A stretch of DNA of 38,720 nt from assembly GCA_964476155.1 (NCBI GenBank), contig CAYYYS010000025.1, positions 1-38,720 of the forward strand, given 5' to 3'. Below, in pieces: positions 1 to 8,679 of the stretch. Made by a program: the position numbers and the translations under genes. Positions within the stretch are counted from its first letter, which is position 1. Each line of letters begins with the position of its first letter. The DNA is from JAHIYU01 sp964476155. GTDB taxonomy: Bacteria > Krumholzibacteriota > Krumholzibacteriia > LZORAL124-64-63. The notes beneath the pieces are model-generated. The model saw only the letters and a list, made by a program, of their open reading frames with translations. It was not told the DNA's origin and did no database searches.

Positions 1-237
1 GTACAACTCTGAGTGCCTCCCCGGCAGAGCCGGGGGGTCTCCCGCTTATGCTAGCTCAAACCGTTATACTTGGGCAGCAGATGAATAAAAAGAAGGGACA
101 GGTGGGCGGATTGCTCGGCTTGACACCGCCGGTTGTCGGATGGGTCGACTCGGTGACAGTAGTCAGGGACAGGCCGTAGGGATAGATCGTCGGAAGACTG
201 CCGGCAGGGAAAGATGTGCAGGATCGGGGCCCGAACT
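1..237. other. Non-coding left edge, one GC-rich hairpin
   Basis: No convincing gene is seen here; the open frames that cross it run into the meaB gene on the wrong strand or frame. Positions 17-37 can form a 9-bp stem (CCCCGGC/GCCGGGG core, one G-T pair) with a three-base loop. No T-run follows on either strand, so it is not a convincing intrinsic terminator. The minus strand has a T-rich patch around 89-95 without a good stem in front of it, so I cannot point to a terminator for meaB. Confidence 0.5.
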
Positions 238-1239
238 TCAGCGCCCAGCCACATCAAGGATACGCAGCGCAGCCTGGGTGGGCGGCACCCGCCCATCCCG
301 CACCTGGGCCTCGAGTTCGGGAAGCAGGGCCCGAACACCGTCATGAGTCCGCAGGTCGGTCATCAACCGATCCTCAACCATCGCCCACATCCACCGCAGC
401 TGCTGATCATTACGACGCTGCGCGAGGGCACCCGCCGCCTGGAGAATGTCGCGATGTTGCACCACGGTGTCCCAAAGCGTATCGAGACCGGTCTTCGCCA
501 CGGCACTGACCGTCAACACCGGTACCTCCCACGACGGATGAGGCGGACGCATAAAATGCAACGCCTGCCGCAGCTCGTTGGCAGCACGCTCGGCCGGCCC
601 GGCATTGTCCCCGTCGGCTTTGTTGACCGCAACGATCTCCGCCAGCTCCATCACGCCCCGCTTGATGCCCTGCAACTCGTCCCCCGCACCGGCGATGGCC
701 AGCAGTACGAAAACATCCACCATCTCGGCCACGACCGTCTCGCTCTGCCCCACCCCCATCGTCTCGACAATGACCACGTCGAAGCCGGCTGCCTCGCAGA
801 GCAGCATCGTCTCGCGGGTCTTGCGGGCCACGCCGCCAGGGGTGCGGGCGCTCGGCGAGGGACGGATAAAGGCGTCGGGGTCGACGGCCAGACGGGCCAT
901 GCGGGTCTTGTCGCCCAGGATGCTGCCGCCGGTCACCTGGCTGCTGGGATCGATGGCCAGAACGGCCACCTTGTGTCCGTCGGCGGTCAGGCGGGTGCCG
1001 AGGACATCGATCAGGGTGCTCTTGCCCGCGCCGGGGACACCGGTCAGGCCAACGCGGTGGGCGGCGCCGGTGTCGGGCAGCAGGATCGCCAGGAGCTTCT
1101 GGGCCAAGACCTGGTGGTCGGAACGGCTGCTCTCGATCAGCGTGATGGCCCGCCCGAGGACAGCGCGGTCGCAGGCCTTCACGCCCGCCACGTAGTCGTC
1201 GAGGCTCAGACCGTTGATCTTGCGCGGTATTTCGTTCAC
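238..1239 (-). CDS. meaB: MeaB/ArgK-type G3E GTPase, methylmalonyl-CoA mutase chaperone
   Basis: A 333-residue G3E-family GTPase. Members load adenosylcobalamin into methylmalonyl-CoA mutase and protect it from inactivation, using GTP in the cytoplasm. Visible motifs are the Walker A loop GVPGAGKST at about residues 67-75, the acidic switch segment ETMGVGQSE at about 159-167, and the guanine-specificity motif NKAD at about 206-209. Length is normal for the family. The start is a GTG whose bases overlap the stop of the mutase large subunit (GTGA, 1236-1239). This implies translational coupling and fits the expected partner. The clustering makes the mutase the likely client rather than a related B12 mutase such as isobutyryl-CoA mutase. 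No terminator was recognised downstream. Confidence 0.95.
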   Translation of the reverse strand: MNEIPRKINGLSLDDYVAGVKACDRAVLGRAITLIESSRSDHQVLAQKLLAILLPDTGAAHRVGLTGVPGAGKSTLIDVLGTRLTADGHKVAVLAIDPSSQVTGGSILGDKTRMARLAVDPDAFIRPSPSARTPGGVARKTRETMLLCEAAGFDVVIVETMGVGQSETVVAEMVDVFVLLAIAGAGDELQGIKRGVMELAEIVAVNKADGDNAGPAERAANELRQALHFMRPPHPSWEVPVLTVSAVAKTGLDTLWDTVVQHRDILQAAGALAQRRNDQQLRWMWAMVEDRLMTDLRTHDGVRALLPELEAQVRDGRVPPTQAALRILDVAGR

Positions 1240-3380
1240 CCGCGAGTCACCTCATCCAGCTTGGTCATGAGATCCCGGGCGGCATCGGCGATAACCGTTC
1301 CCGGCGGGAAGATGGCCGCGGCGCCGGCCGCGTACAGGGCGTCGTGATCCTGGGGCGGGATCACGCCACCGGCGACGATGAGTATGTCCGGCCGACCCAG
1401 CCGCGTCAATTCGGTCTTCAGCGCCGGCACTAGGGTGAGGTGCCCGGCCGCCAGGGAACTGACGCCCACCACGTGCACGTCGTTCTCCACGGCCTGCAGG
1501 GCCGTCTCCTCAGGAGTCTGGAAGAGCGGGCCCACGTCCACGTCGAAGCCCATGTCGGCGAAAGCCGTGGCGATCACCTTCTGGCCGCGGTCGTGGCCGT
1601 CCTGGCCCATCTTGGCCACCAGGATACGGGGTCGGCGACCCTCGCGTTCGGCGAAGGTGTCCACGCGTTCCCGGATACCGGTCATGTCATCGTGCTGTTC
1701 ACCCATCTCTGCGCTATACACTCCGCTCACGGCGTTGACCGCCGCCTGGTGACGTCCGTAGACTTTTTCCAACGCGTCGCTGATCTCACCGACAGTGGCC
1801 CGCGCCCGTACCGCCGTCACCGACAGGTCCAGCAGGTTGCCGTCGCCCGAATCCGCGCTCGCGGTCAAGGCCTCCAGGGCCGCGTCGACGACACTCTGGT
1901 CACGCTCGGCCCGCAGCTGTTCCAGTCGAGCCATCTGCGCCGCGCGAACCTCGGTATTGTCGACCCTGAGAACCTCCACCTCTTCCGGCTCGTCGGGCAC
2001 GTACTTGTTGACGCCCACGACGGTCTGCCGCCCCGTGTCGATCCGTGCCTGGGTGCGCGCGGCGGCTTCTTCGATGCGCAGCTTGGGAATGCCCGCCTCG
2101 ATGGCCCGCGCCATGCCGCCCAGCTCTTCGACTTCCGCGATGTGGGTCCAGGCCCGCGCGGCCAGGTCGTGGGTCAGACGCTCCACGTAATAGCTGCCGG
2201 CCCAGGGATCCACCGTGTGGCAGGTGTCGGTCTCCTGCTGCAGATAAAGCTGCGTGTTGCGGGCGATGCGCGCCGAAAAATCGGTGGGCAGCGCCAGGGC
2301 CTCGTCCAGGCTGTTCGTGTGCAGCGACTGGGTGTGGCCGTGGGCGGCCGCCATGGCCTCCACGCAGGTCCGCGTCACGTTGTTGTAGACGTCCTGCGCG
2401 GTCAGGCTCCAGCCCGACGTCTGACAATGGGTGCGCAGGGACATCGACTTCGGATTCTCCGGGGAGAACCCCTTCACCAGACGGGCCCACAGCAGACGCG
2501 CGGCGCGCAGCTTGGCCACCTCCATGAAGTAGTTCATGCCGACCGCCCAGAAGAATGACAGGCGGGGGGCGAAGTCGTCAACCGCCAGACCGCTGGCCAG
2601 ACCGGTGCGGATGTACTCGACGCCGTCGGCCAGGGTATAGCCCAGCTCCAGATCGGCGGTCGCACCGGCTTCCTGCATGTGGTAGCCGGAAATCGAGATC
2701 GAATTGAAGCGCGGCATGTGCCGCGAGGTGTGCGCGAAGATATCGCCGATGATCCGCATGCTCGGCGCCGGCGGATAAATGTACGTGTTGCGGACCATGA
2801 ACTCCTTGAGGATGTCGTTCTGGATCGTCCCCGCGAGCTTCTCGGGAGCAACACCCTGCTCCTCGGCGGCCACGATGTAGAGGGCCAGCACCGGCAACAC
2901 GGCGCCGTTCATGGTCATCGACACCGACATCTTGTCGAGCGGAATGCCGTCGAAGAGGATGCGCATATCCAGGATCGAGTCGATGGCCACGCCCGCCATG
3001 CCCACGTCCCCCGCCACGCGCGGATGGTCCGAATCGTAGCCGCGATGGGTGGCCAGGTCGAAGGCGATCGACAAGCCTTTTTGCCCCGCAGCGAGATTGC
3101 GCCGGTAGAAGGCGTTGCTCTGTTCGGCGGTGGAGAAGCCCGCGTACTGGCGCACGGTCCACGGACGCTGGGTGTACATGCTGGCGTAGGGGCCGCGCAG
3201 GAAAGGCGGTGTGCCGGGGATCGTCTCGAGATGCTCCAGGCCGTCGAGATCTGCGGCGGTGTAGAGACGCTTGACGTCGATGCCCTCGGGCGTGGTCCAG
3301 ACGGGACCGCCCTCGGGTGCCTCGCCGGCGACGTCGTTCACCCTCAGGGGCAACGTGCTGAAGTCGGGGAAGCTGCTCAT
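1236..3380 (-). CDS. mutB: Methylmalonyl-CoA mutase large (catalytic) subunit
   Basis: A 714-residue B12-dependent mutase that interconverts (R)-methylmalonyl-CoA and succinyl-CoA, linking propionyl-CoA to the TCA cycle. The N-terminal part is the TIM-barrel substrate domain, with the family signature around TYIYPPAPSMRI and the RTHCQTSGWSL active-site stretch holding the conserved His. The C-terminal cobalamin-binding domain carries the DxHxxG motif (DGHDRG, about 594-599), whose His ligates cobalt. The frame is open much further upstream, but that part is a shadow of mutA. The ATG at 3380 overlaps the mutA stop as ATGA and gives the usual family length. It lies between mutA and meaB. The active-site and B12 motifs mark this as the catalytic alpha chain. 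Confidence 0.96.
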   Translation of the reverse strand: MSSFPDFSTLPLRVNDVAGEAPEGGPVWTTPEGIDVKRLYTAADLDGLEHLETIPGTPPFLRGPYASMYTQRPWTVRQYAGFSTAEQSNAFYRRNLAAGQKGLSIAFDLATHRGYDSDHPRVAGDVGMAGVAIDSILDMRILFDGIPLDKMSVSMTMNGAVLPVLALYIVAAEEQGVAPEKLAGTIQNDILKEFMVRNTYIYPPAPSMRIIGDIFAHTSRHMPRFNSISISGYHMQEAGATADLELGYTLADGVEYIRTGLASGLAVDDFAPRLSFFWAVGMNYFMEVAKLRAARLLWARLVKGFSPENPKSMSLRTHCQTSGWSLTAQDVYNNVTRTCVEAMAAAHGHTQSLHTNSLDEALALPTDFSARIARNTQLYLQQETDTCHTVDPWAGSYYVERLTHDLAARAWTHIAEVEELGGMARAIEAGIPKLRIEEAAARTQARIDTGRQTVVGVNKYVPDEPEEVEVLRVDNTEVRAAQMARLEQLRAERDQSVVDAALEALTASADSGDGNLLDLSVTAVRARATVGEISDALEKVYGRHQAAVNAVSGVYSAEMGEQHDDMTGIRERVDTFAEREGRRPRILVAKMGQDGHDRGQKVIATAFADMGFDVDVGPLFQTPEETALQAVENDVHVVGVSSLAAGHLTLVPALKTELTRLGRPDILIVAGGVIPPQDHDALYAAGAAAIFPPGTVIADAARDLMTKLDEVTRG

Positions 3381-5314
3381 GAGTTCACCTCCAGGACCTC
3401 GTGTAGGCCGCGCAGGATTTCCAGGACATCGCAACCCGCGTAAAGAACCTGACCGACACCGGCCGCGCGCCAGCGATCCTCCAGGTCGCCGTAACGACCC
3501 GCCAGGATCTGGGTGACCGCGCCGGCCTCGCGCAGGGCCGCGGCCGTATCGGGGCCGAGGTCGGCGTAGATATCGTCCGACGAACAGATCACCGCGACGG
3601 GGCTGCCGCATTCGCGGAAGGCGGTGACGGCGGCCGTGGCATCGGCATAAGCCTGTCCACCGCCCGTCTCGACACCCCCCGCCGCCAGGGCATTGCCGAT
3701 CCACGTGATGCGGGCCCCGAACTGGGCCAACGTCCCCAGGGTGCAGAGAAAGACACGCGGTCGCGCGCCCGTGCGCTCTCGGTGAGCGTCGGCGGCGTCG
3801 CGCAGGGATTCGAAGGGCTCGGACGTGCGATAGGGAGGCAGGATCGGGATGATGTCGTGCGGCCGGCCATCCTCGCCATCGAGGGCCAGATCGCATGGCG
3901 ATTCGCCGGCGGACACTTCGGGACGAGGTCGTGATACCGGCGTTTCGTCCAGGAACGGATATTCGCTGACGCCGGTGACCGGGGTCTTTCGTCGGGCCGC
4001 ATCACGTTCGCGGACCGTCCGTGTGTCGGCAATGCGATTCTGGATCCATCCGTCGCGCAAACTCGAAACGAGGCCGCCGCGGCCCTCGACTTCCTGGAAC
4101 AGGGTCCAGACGGCCGCGGCCAGCTCGGCGGTGCGCGCTTCGAGGTGCCACGAACCCCCGGCCGGGTCGATCACGTGTCCGAGCCGTGATTCTTCCTGCA
4201 GGACAACCTGTACGTTCCGGGCAACCCGCCGGCTGAATCCATCGGGCACGGCGTCCAGGGCGTCGAACGGCATGACGGTGACCGCGTCGGCGCCGCCGGT
4301 GATCGCCGCGAACGCGGCCGTGGTCGCACGCAGGATGTTCACCCAGGGATCGCGCCGGGTCATCATCCGTGTCGAGGTCCGGGACAGGATGTGCATGCGC
4401 TGGGCCGCGTCTCCACCACCGCTGGCCGATACGATCCGTCCCCAGATTTGCCGCGCCGCCCGCAGCTTGGCGATCTCCCCGAACATTTCGCCGCCGACGG
4501 ACAGGCTGAACTGCATCTGACAGGCGGCGGCGTCGATGTCAAGGCCCGCCGCGACCAGGGTCTTCAGGTAGACCAATCCGGACGACAGGGTAAAGGCCAG
4601 CTCCTGGACCTCGTCGGCGCCCGCGTCGTGGAAGGGACCGGACTGGGCGATCACCGACCGCATCAGCGGCGACCGGGTGGCGGTCCGCTGGGCGAGCGCC
4701 GTCATCTGGTCCATCAGTTGGTCCAGATCGACAGGCAGCTTGCCGTTCAGGGTCCAGGCGCTCAGCGGGTCGGCCTGGTAAGCGCCGAGAGCCGCCGCGG
4801 GCTTTACGCCTCGCCGCTCCCACACACTGTCCAGCAGTTCAGCCGCGGGGCCGAACCGGGACCCGGCGTCGAGGACGATCGGCACGCGAGACAAATCCAC
4901 ATCCGCCAGGGCGGTATCCAGGTCGTCGACCGACCGTATGGCCCCGCCATCGTGACCGGACGGATCGAGTCGCAGCGACACCGATGTGGCGCCGCGCGAC
5001 ACGTCACGCAGGATCTGGGTGTTGGTTTCGACCGGGTCCGGATGGGTGAACTCGGGACGTACGTCCCAGTCGGGTACCTGGGCCGGATCGATCCCGCCGC
5101 GCGTATGGGGTGCCGATCCGGGAAAACCGGTCGGGTCGTTCGCGACGTCCCAGTCGGCGTGGGTATAAAGGGGTTGGATCGACAAGCCGGCGCACGAAGT
5201 GCGGATCAGCTTTTCCCAAGGCTTGCCCTTGAGTTCCTTGGCCACCGTCTCCCGCCACCGGGCGGCGTCGCGGGGAGGAAAGTCATCGGTCCATCTGTAT
5301 GTATCGTCCGACAT
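3377..5314 (-). CDS. mutA: Methylmalonyl-CoA mutase small (non-catalytic) subunit
   Basis: A 645-residue mutase-family protein that pairs with the catalytic subunit in the heterodimeric enzyme. It keeps the barrel-domain layout of the family. The C-terminal Rossmann-like domain (RVFLCTLGTLAQFGARITW region) has lost the DxHxxG cobalamin ligand motif, as is typical of MutA chains, so it should not bind B12. The start chosen is the ATG at 5314, preceded by GGAGA about eight bases upstream; the frame continues upstream to 5398 without a better signal. It heads the mutA-mutB-meaB unit. The 87 bases between gatB and this gene show no strong promoter, so transcription could also come from the gatCAB operon. 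Confidence 0.93.
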   Translation of the reverse strand: MSDDTYRWTDDFPPRDAARWRETVAKELKGKPWEKLIRTSCAGLSIQPLYTHADWDVANDPTGFPGSAPHTRGGIDPAQVPDWDVRPEFTHPDPVETNTQILRDVSRGATSVSLRLDPSGHDGGAIRSVDDLDTALADVDLSRVPIVLDAGSRFGPAAELLDSVWERRGVKPAAALGAYQADPLSAWTLNGKLPVDLDQLMDQMTALAQRTATRSPLMRSVIAQSGPFHDAGADEVQELAFTLSSGLVYLKTLVAAGLDIDAAACQMQFSLSVGGEMFGEIAKLRAARQIWGRIVSASGGGDAAQRMHILSRTSTRMMTRRDPWVNILRATTAAFAAITGGADAVTVMPFDALDAVPDGFSRRVARNVQVVLQEESRLGHVIDPAGGSWHLEARTAELAAAVWTLFQEVEGRGGLVSSLRDGWIQNRIADTRTVRERDAARRKTPVTGVSEYPFLDETPVSRPRPEVSAGESPCDLALDGEDGRPHDIIPILPPYRTSEPFESLRDAADAHRERTGARPRVFLCTLGTLAQFGARITWIGNALAAGGVETGGGQAYADATAAVTAFRECGSPVAVICSSDDIYADLGPDTAAALREAGAVTQILAGRYGDLEDRWRAAGVGQVLYAGCDVLEILRGLHEVLEVNS

Positions 5315-5401
5315 GGCTGGTCTCCATTCGCGTGACGGCGAGCAGGTCGAATCACCACCGGCTGAAGGAACGTTAGACCCTCGCCCCACAAGTCGCAAAC
5401 G

Positions 5402-6859
5402 TCATTTGGTGTCCACGTCGGGGGCCTCCGCGAGACGGGCCCGCACCAGTTCGGCGCATAGGGCCGGGTCCGCCCGCCCACCGGTCGCGGCCATGACTTG
5501 CCCCACCAGCCAGTCAGCCACGCCCGTCTTTCCGGCGCGATACCGGGCCGCCTGTTCGGCGTGGTCCGACACGATCCGGTCGACCGTCTCGGCCAGGCCG
5601 GCGCGGTCGTCGAGTTGAGCCAGTTGCTCCCGCGCGATGACCGTTGCCGCGTCGAGTCCTTCGGCGGCCATGATCGCGAATACGGTCTTGGCGGCGGTCA
5701 GGCTCAAGGCGTCTGCGGCGACTCGGGTCAGCAGCTCGGCGCTGGCTTCGGGGCTTACGGGACAATCGTCCAAGCCTACGCCCGTCTCGCCACAGTAGCG
5801 CATGACCTCCCCGGCCACCCAGTTCGCGGCGGTGCGCGGATCATCCAGGCGCGCGGCCACGGATTCGAAATAGTCCGACACGTCCGTCGTCTCGCACAAC
5901 GTGGTCGCGACTTCGCGGGCGAGGCCCAGTCGGGACACGTAGCGGTCTTCCCGCGCCGCCGGGAACTCGGGAAGGGTGATGCGTTGAGTCTCGATCATGG
6001 TGTTTCGAAGATGAAGCGCCGGCACATCGGGCTCGGGCAGATAGCAGTAGTCGCTCACGGCTTCCTTGGCGCGCTGGAAATAGGAAACACCCCGGCGCGC
6101 GTCCCAGCCCCGCGTCTCCAGGGCTACCGGCTCACCCCGCGCGAGCAGATCGCCCTGCCGCGTGATCTCGTAGTCGAGAGCCCGCCGCACACCACGCACA
6201 CTGTTAAGGTTCTTCAGCTCGACACGCTCGCCCGGCGCCGCGTCCGCAACCGGTCGCAGCGAGATGTTCGCGTCGCAACGCAGTCCGCCCCGGGCCATGT
6301 CGCCGTCGCCGACACCGAGCGCACGCACCAATCGCCGCAACTCGCGCAGAAAGAGATAGGCGTCCTCGGCCGACGCGAGTTCGGGCCGGGTCACCACTTC
6401 CGCCAGGGGCGCGCCCGCGCGATTCAGGTCGATGCGCAAACCGTCTGCGGTACGCGACGGGAGAGACAGGGTCTTGCCCGCGTCCTCCTCCAGGTGGATC
6501 TGCTCCAGGGCCACGACACGCCGCTCACCCGGCGAGCCGATCGCCAACCCGCCATGAGCGCACAGCGGGACGGCCTGCTGTGTGATCTGGTAGTTGCGGG
6601 GCAGGTCGGGATAGAAATAGGTCTTGCGGTCGAAGGTCGATACCTCGGCCACGTCACTACCGAGGGCCAACCCCAGCCGCACGGCCAGGGCCACGGCGTG
6701 ATCGTTCAAGACCGGCAACGATCCCGGCAGGCCCAGACACACCGGACAGACAAGGCTGTTCGGTGGCGCATCGTGTGCGTTGCGGCAACGGCAGAACAAC
6801 TTTGTGCGCGTCGACAGGCGGACGTGCACCTCTAGGCCGATCACGGGGATGGGGGTCAT
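5402..6859 (-). CDS. gatB: Asp-tRNA(Asn)/Glu-tRNA(Gln) amidotransferase subunit B
   Basis: A 485-residue GatB subunit. It binds mischarged Glu-tRNA(Gln) or Asp-tRNA(Asn), phosphorylates the acyl group and converts it to the amide with ammonia delivered from GatA. The N-terminal cradle domain shows the zinc-site cysteines C23, C25, C38 and C41 (FCRC...VCPVCLG). The helical and YqeY-like tail ends in the conserved GKTGVADWLVGQVM region. Length is normal. The ATG at 6859 overlaps the gatA stop as ATGA. Having the complex suggests that the organism makes Gln-tRNA and/or Asn-tRNA indirectly; which of the two cannot be told from this window. Confidence 0.97.
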   Translation of the reverse strand: MTPIPVIGLEVHVRLSTRTKLFCRCRNAHDAPPNSLVCPVCLGLPGSLPVLNDHAVALAVRLGLALGSDVAEVSTFDRKTYFYPDLPRNYQITQQAVPLCAHGGLAIGSPGERRVVALEQIHLEEDAGKTLSLPSRTADGLRIDLNRAGAPLAEVVTRPELASAEDAYLFLRELRRLVRALGVGDGDMARGGLRCDANISLRPVADAAPGERVELKNLNSVRGVRRALDYEITRQGDLLARGEPVALETRGWDARRGVSYFQRAKEAVSDYCYLPEPDVPALHLRNTMIETQRITLPEFPAAREDRYVSRLGLAREVATTLCETTDVSDYFESVAARLDDPRTAANWVAGEVMRYCGETGVGLDDCPVSPEASAELLTRVAADALSLTAAKTVFAIMAAEGLDAATVIAREQLAQLDDRAGLAETVDRIVSDHAEQAARYRAGKTGVADWLVGQVMAATGGRADPALCAELVRARLAEAPDVDTK

Positions 6860-8280
6860 GCCATGCCCCTCTCGCGCGCATAGGCCTGTTCCACGACCGC
6901 GCCCAGGGTGAAGAGCGTCTCTTCCCCGCCGGAACGGCCGGTCAACTGGAGACTCAGGGGCAGTCCGTCCCGATCACGACCGGTGGGCACGGTCAACGCC
7001 GGCAGACACGCCAGACTCGGCCCCACGGTGAAGACGTCGCTGTCGTACATGCGCCGCGGATCGTCCAGGCGTTCGCCCAGGGGAAACGCGGCCGTGGGCG
7101 CCGTCGGTGTGGCCAGAACGTCACATTGTTTCAGGGTGTCGAGATAGTGACGGGTCATCAAGTGGCGGGCCCGCATGGCGCGCTCGTAGTAGGCGTCGCG
7201 GTGTCCCTCCGAAAGGACGAAGGCGCCCATCAGGATCCGGCGTTTGACCTCGCGTCCGAAGCCGGTGGTCCGGGATCGGCCCGCCATTTGCTTGTAGACC
7301 GAACCTTCAACCCGGGCCCCATAGGCGAGTCCATCGAAGCGGGCCAGGTTGGCGAAGGCTTCCGCTGCGGCAACGATGTAATAGGCGGCCAACATGTCGC
7401 GCGGATCCGGCAGCGTCACGTCGATCACGGTCACGCCGGCGCGACCTAGCAGAGCCAAGGTTCGCGCGAAGTCCGCGCCGGTATCGTCGTCGGCCAGCGC
7501 GAGCAGGTCGCGGGGCACGCCCACCACAAGGTCCGCCGCCGGCCGCTCATCCGCACCGGGGGGTCTGTCCTGCGGCAGGGTCGCTGTCGTGTCGTCATGA
7601 GGATCGCGGCCGGAGATGGCGGCGTAGACGGCGGCACAATCACCCACCGTCCGGGCCAGCGGACCGATCTGGTCCAGGGACGAGGCGTAGGCCACCAGAC
7701 CATATCGCGAGACGGCCCCGTAAGTCGGACGCAGCCCCACGATCCCGCAACAGTGCGCGGGTTGTCTGACGCTGCCGCCCGTGTCGGAACCGAGCCCGAA
7801 ATAGGCCAGCCCCGCGGCTACCGCCGCCGCCGCGCCACCGCTCGATCCGCCCGGGACACGCGTCGGGTCGTGGGGATTGCGGGCCGGCCCGACAGCCGAG
7901 TGTTCCGTCGAAGACCCCATGCCGAACTCGTCCATGACCGTGGCGCCGAGCAGACGTGCACCCGCGGCCTGCAGTCGTGTCACCACAGTGGCGTCGTAGG
8001 GCGGGCGCCAGTCGGCGAGAAATCGCGAGCCGCAGTCGGTGGGCTCGCCACGCACGCAGATGTTCGCCTTGACGACTCCGCCGATTCCCCACAAGGGCGC
8101 CTCGGCGACCGGCGGCGGATCGCCGGCCGGGTCACACACCGCCTCTTGGGCCCGCCAGGTGAAGCAATTGAAGTCGTCGTCCCGGTTGCGCAGGGCCGCG
8201 TCGAGACGCGAGGGCGTCCACTCCCCCGAGCGCAGGGCGGCCGCGGCGGCCAGGAGTGTGGGCGGTGGCAGCGGCGTCAT
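6856..8280 (-). CDS. gatA: Asp-tRNA(Asn)/Glu-tRNA(Gln) amidotransferase subunit A
   Basis: A 474-residue amidase-signature enzyme. It hydrolyses glutamine and feeds ammonia through a channel to GatB. The Ser-cisSer-Lys triad is visible and correctly spaced: K71 in GVVKAN, S146 in GGSSGG, and S170 in DTGGSVRQPA. This matches the 75- and 99-residue offsets known from staphylococcal GatA. The gene starts at an ATG three bases after the gatC stop and overlaps gatB by four bases. The setting between gatC and gatB distinguishes it from stand-alone amidases of the same fold. Confidence 0.97.
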   Translation of the reverse strand: MTPLPPPTLLAAAAALRSGEWTPSRLDAALRNRDDDFNCFTWRAQEAVCDPAGDPPPVAEAPLWGIGGVVKANICVRGEPTDCGSRFLADWRPPYDATVVTRLQAAGARLLGATVMDEFGMGSSTEHSAVGPARNPHDPTRVPGGSSGGAAAAVAAGLAYFGLGSDTGGSVRQPAHCCGIVGLRPTYGAVSRYGLVAYASSLDQIGPLARTVGDCAAVYAAISGRDPHDDTTATLPQDRPPGADERPAADLVVGVPRDLLALADDDTGADFARTLALLGRAGVTVIDVTLPDPRDMLAAYYIVAAAEAFANLARFDGLAYGARVEGSVYKQMAGRSRTTGFGREVKRRILMGAFVLSEGHRDAYYERAMRARHLMTRHYLDTLKQCDVLATPTAPTAAFPLGERLDDPRRMYDSDVFTVGPSLACLPALTVPTGRDRDGLPLSLQLTGRSGGEETLFTLGAVVEQAYARERGMA

Positions 8281-8283
8281 GGC

Positions 8284-8574
8284 TCAGTCCCCGTCGTGGA
8301 TGGGGGGACATACAAAACAGCCGTCGGTGACTGCCGGCGCGTCGGCCACGGCATCGACGGTCGTGATCGATCGACGGGGCTCGTCGGCGCGGCGTTGCAC
8401 CAGGGGGTTGGACCCGAGAGGGTCCGTATCGTCACCGGTAACGTAGTCCTCCAGGCGGTTCAAGTAGTCGAGCAGACCATGCAGATCCCCGCGCAGGCCC
8501 TCCCGTTCACGATCGTCACAAGCCAGACCGGTCAACGCCTCGAGCCGACGGATCAATGCGGTATCGACGTCCAT
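8284..8574 (-). CDS. gatC: Asp-tRNA(Asn)/Glu-tRNA(Gln) amidotransferase subunit C
   Basis: A 96-residue GatC, the small belt-like subunit that wraps around GatA and GatB and stabilises the complex. The sequence shows the N-terminal helical pattern (VDTALIRRLEALTGL...) and the C-terminal extended segment with a DPL...VQRRADEP-like stretch. The frame extends to 8601. The ATG at 8574 has GGAAGGA seven bases upstream and gives the normal family length, so it is preferred. It is the first gene of the gatCAB operon and is divergent from the M1 peptidase. No good promoter for gatC was identified in the short space between them. Confidence 0.9.
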   Translation of the reverse strand: MDVDTALIRRLEALTGLACDDREREGLRGDLHGLLDYLNRLEDYVTGDDTDPLGSNPLVQRRADEPRRSITTVDAVADAPAVTDGCFVCPPIHDGD

Positions 8575-8604
8575 GGCGACGTCCTTCCATTGTACTTCCA
8601 TCCC

Positions 8605-8633
8605 TTGGGTAGACGACGTTTTACGAGTATCAT
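8605..8633 (+). promoter_or_regulatory. Putative sigma-70-type promoter for the M1 peptidase gene
   Basis: TTGGGT (8605-8610), a 17-base spacer and TATCAT (8628-8633) read toward the peptidase gene. The -10 matches consensus at five of six positions and the -35 at three. Transcription would begin near 8640. That is downstream of the in-frame ATG at 8632 and favours the TTG start at 8680. Confidence 0.5.
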
Positions 8634-8679
8634 GGCCAGAAGATACCCGATCCGACGCCCCCTTGGAAGGAACGACTCC

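Noticed and set aside
7597..8679. Upstream extension of the M1 peptidase frame through gatA and gatC
   Set aside because: It is antisense to two solid genes, the composition is not protein-like, and a promoter and ribosome binding site mark the real start at 8680 (or 8632 at the earliest).
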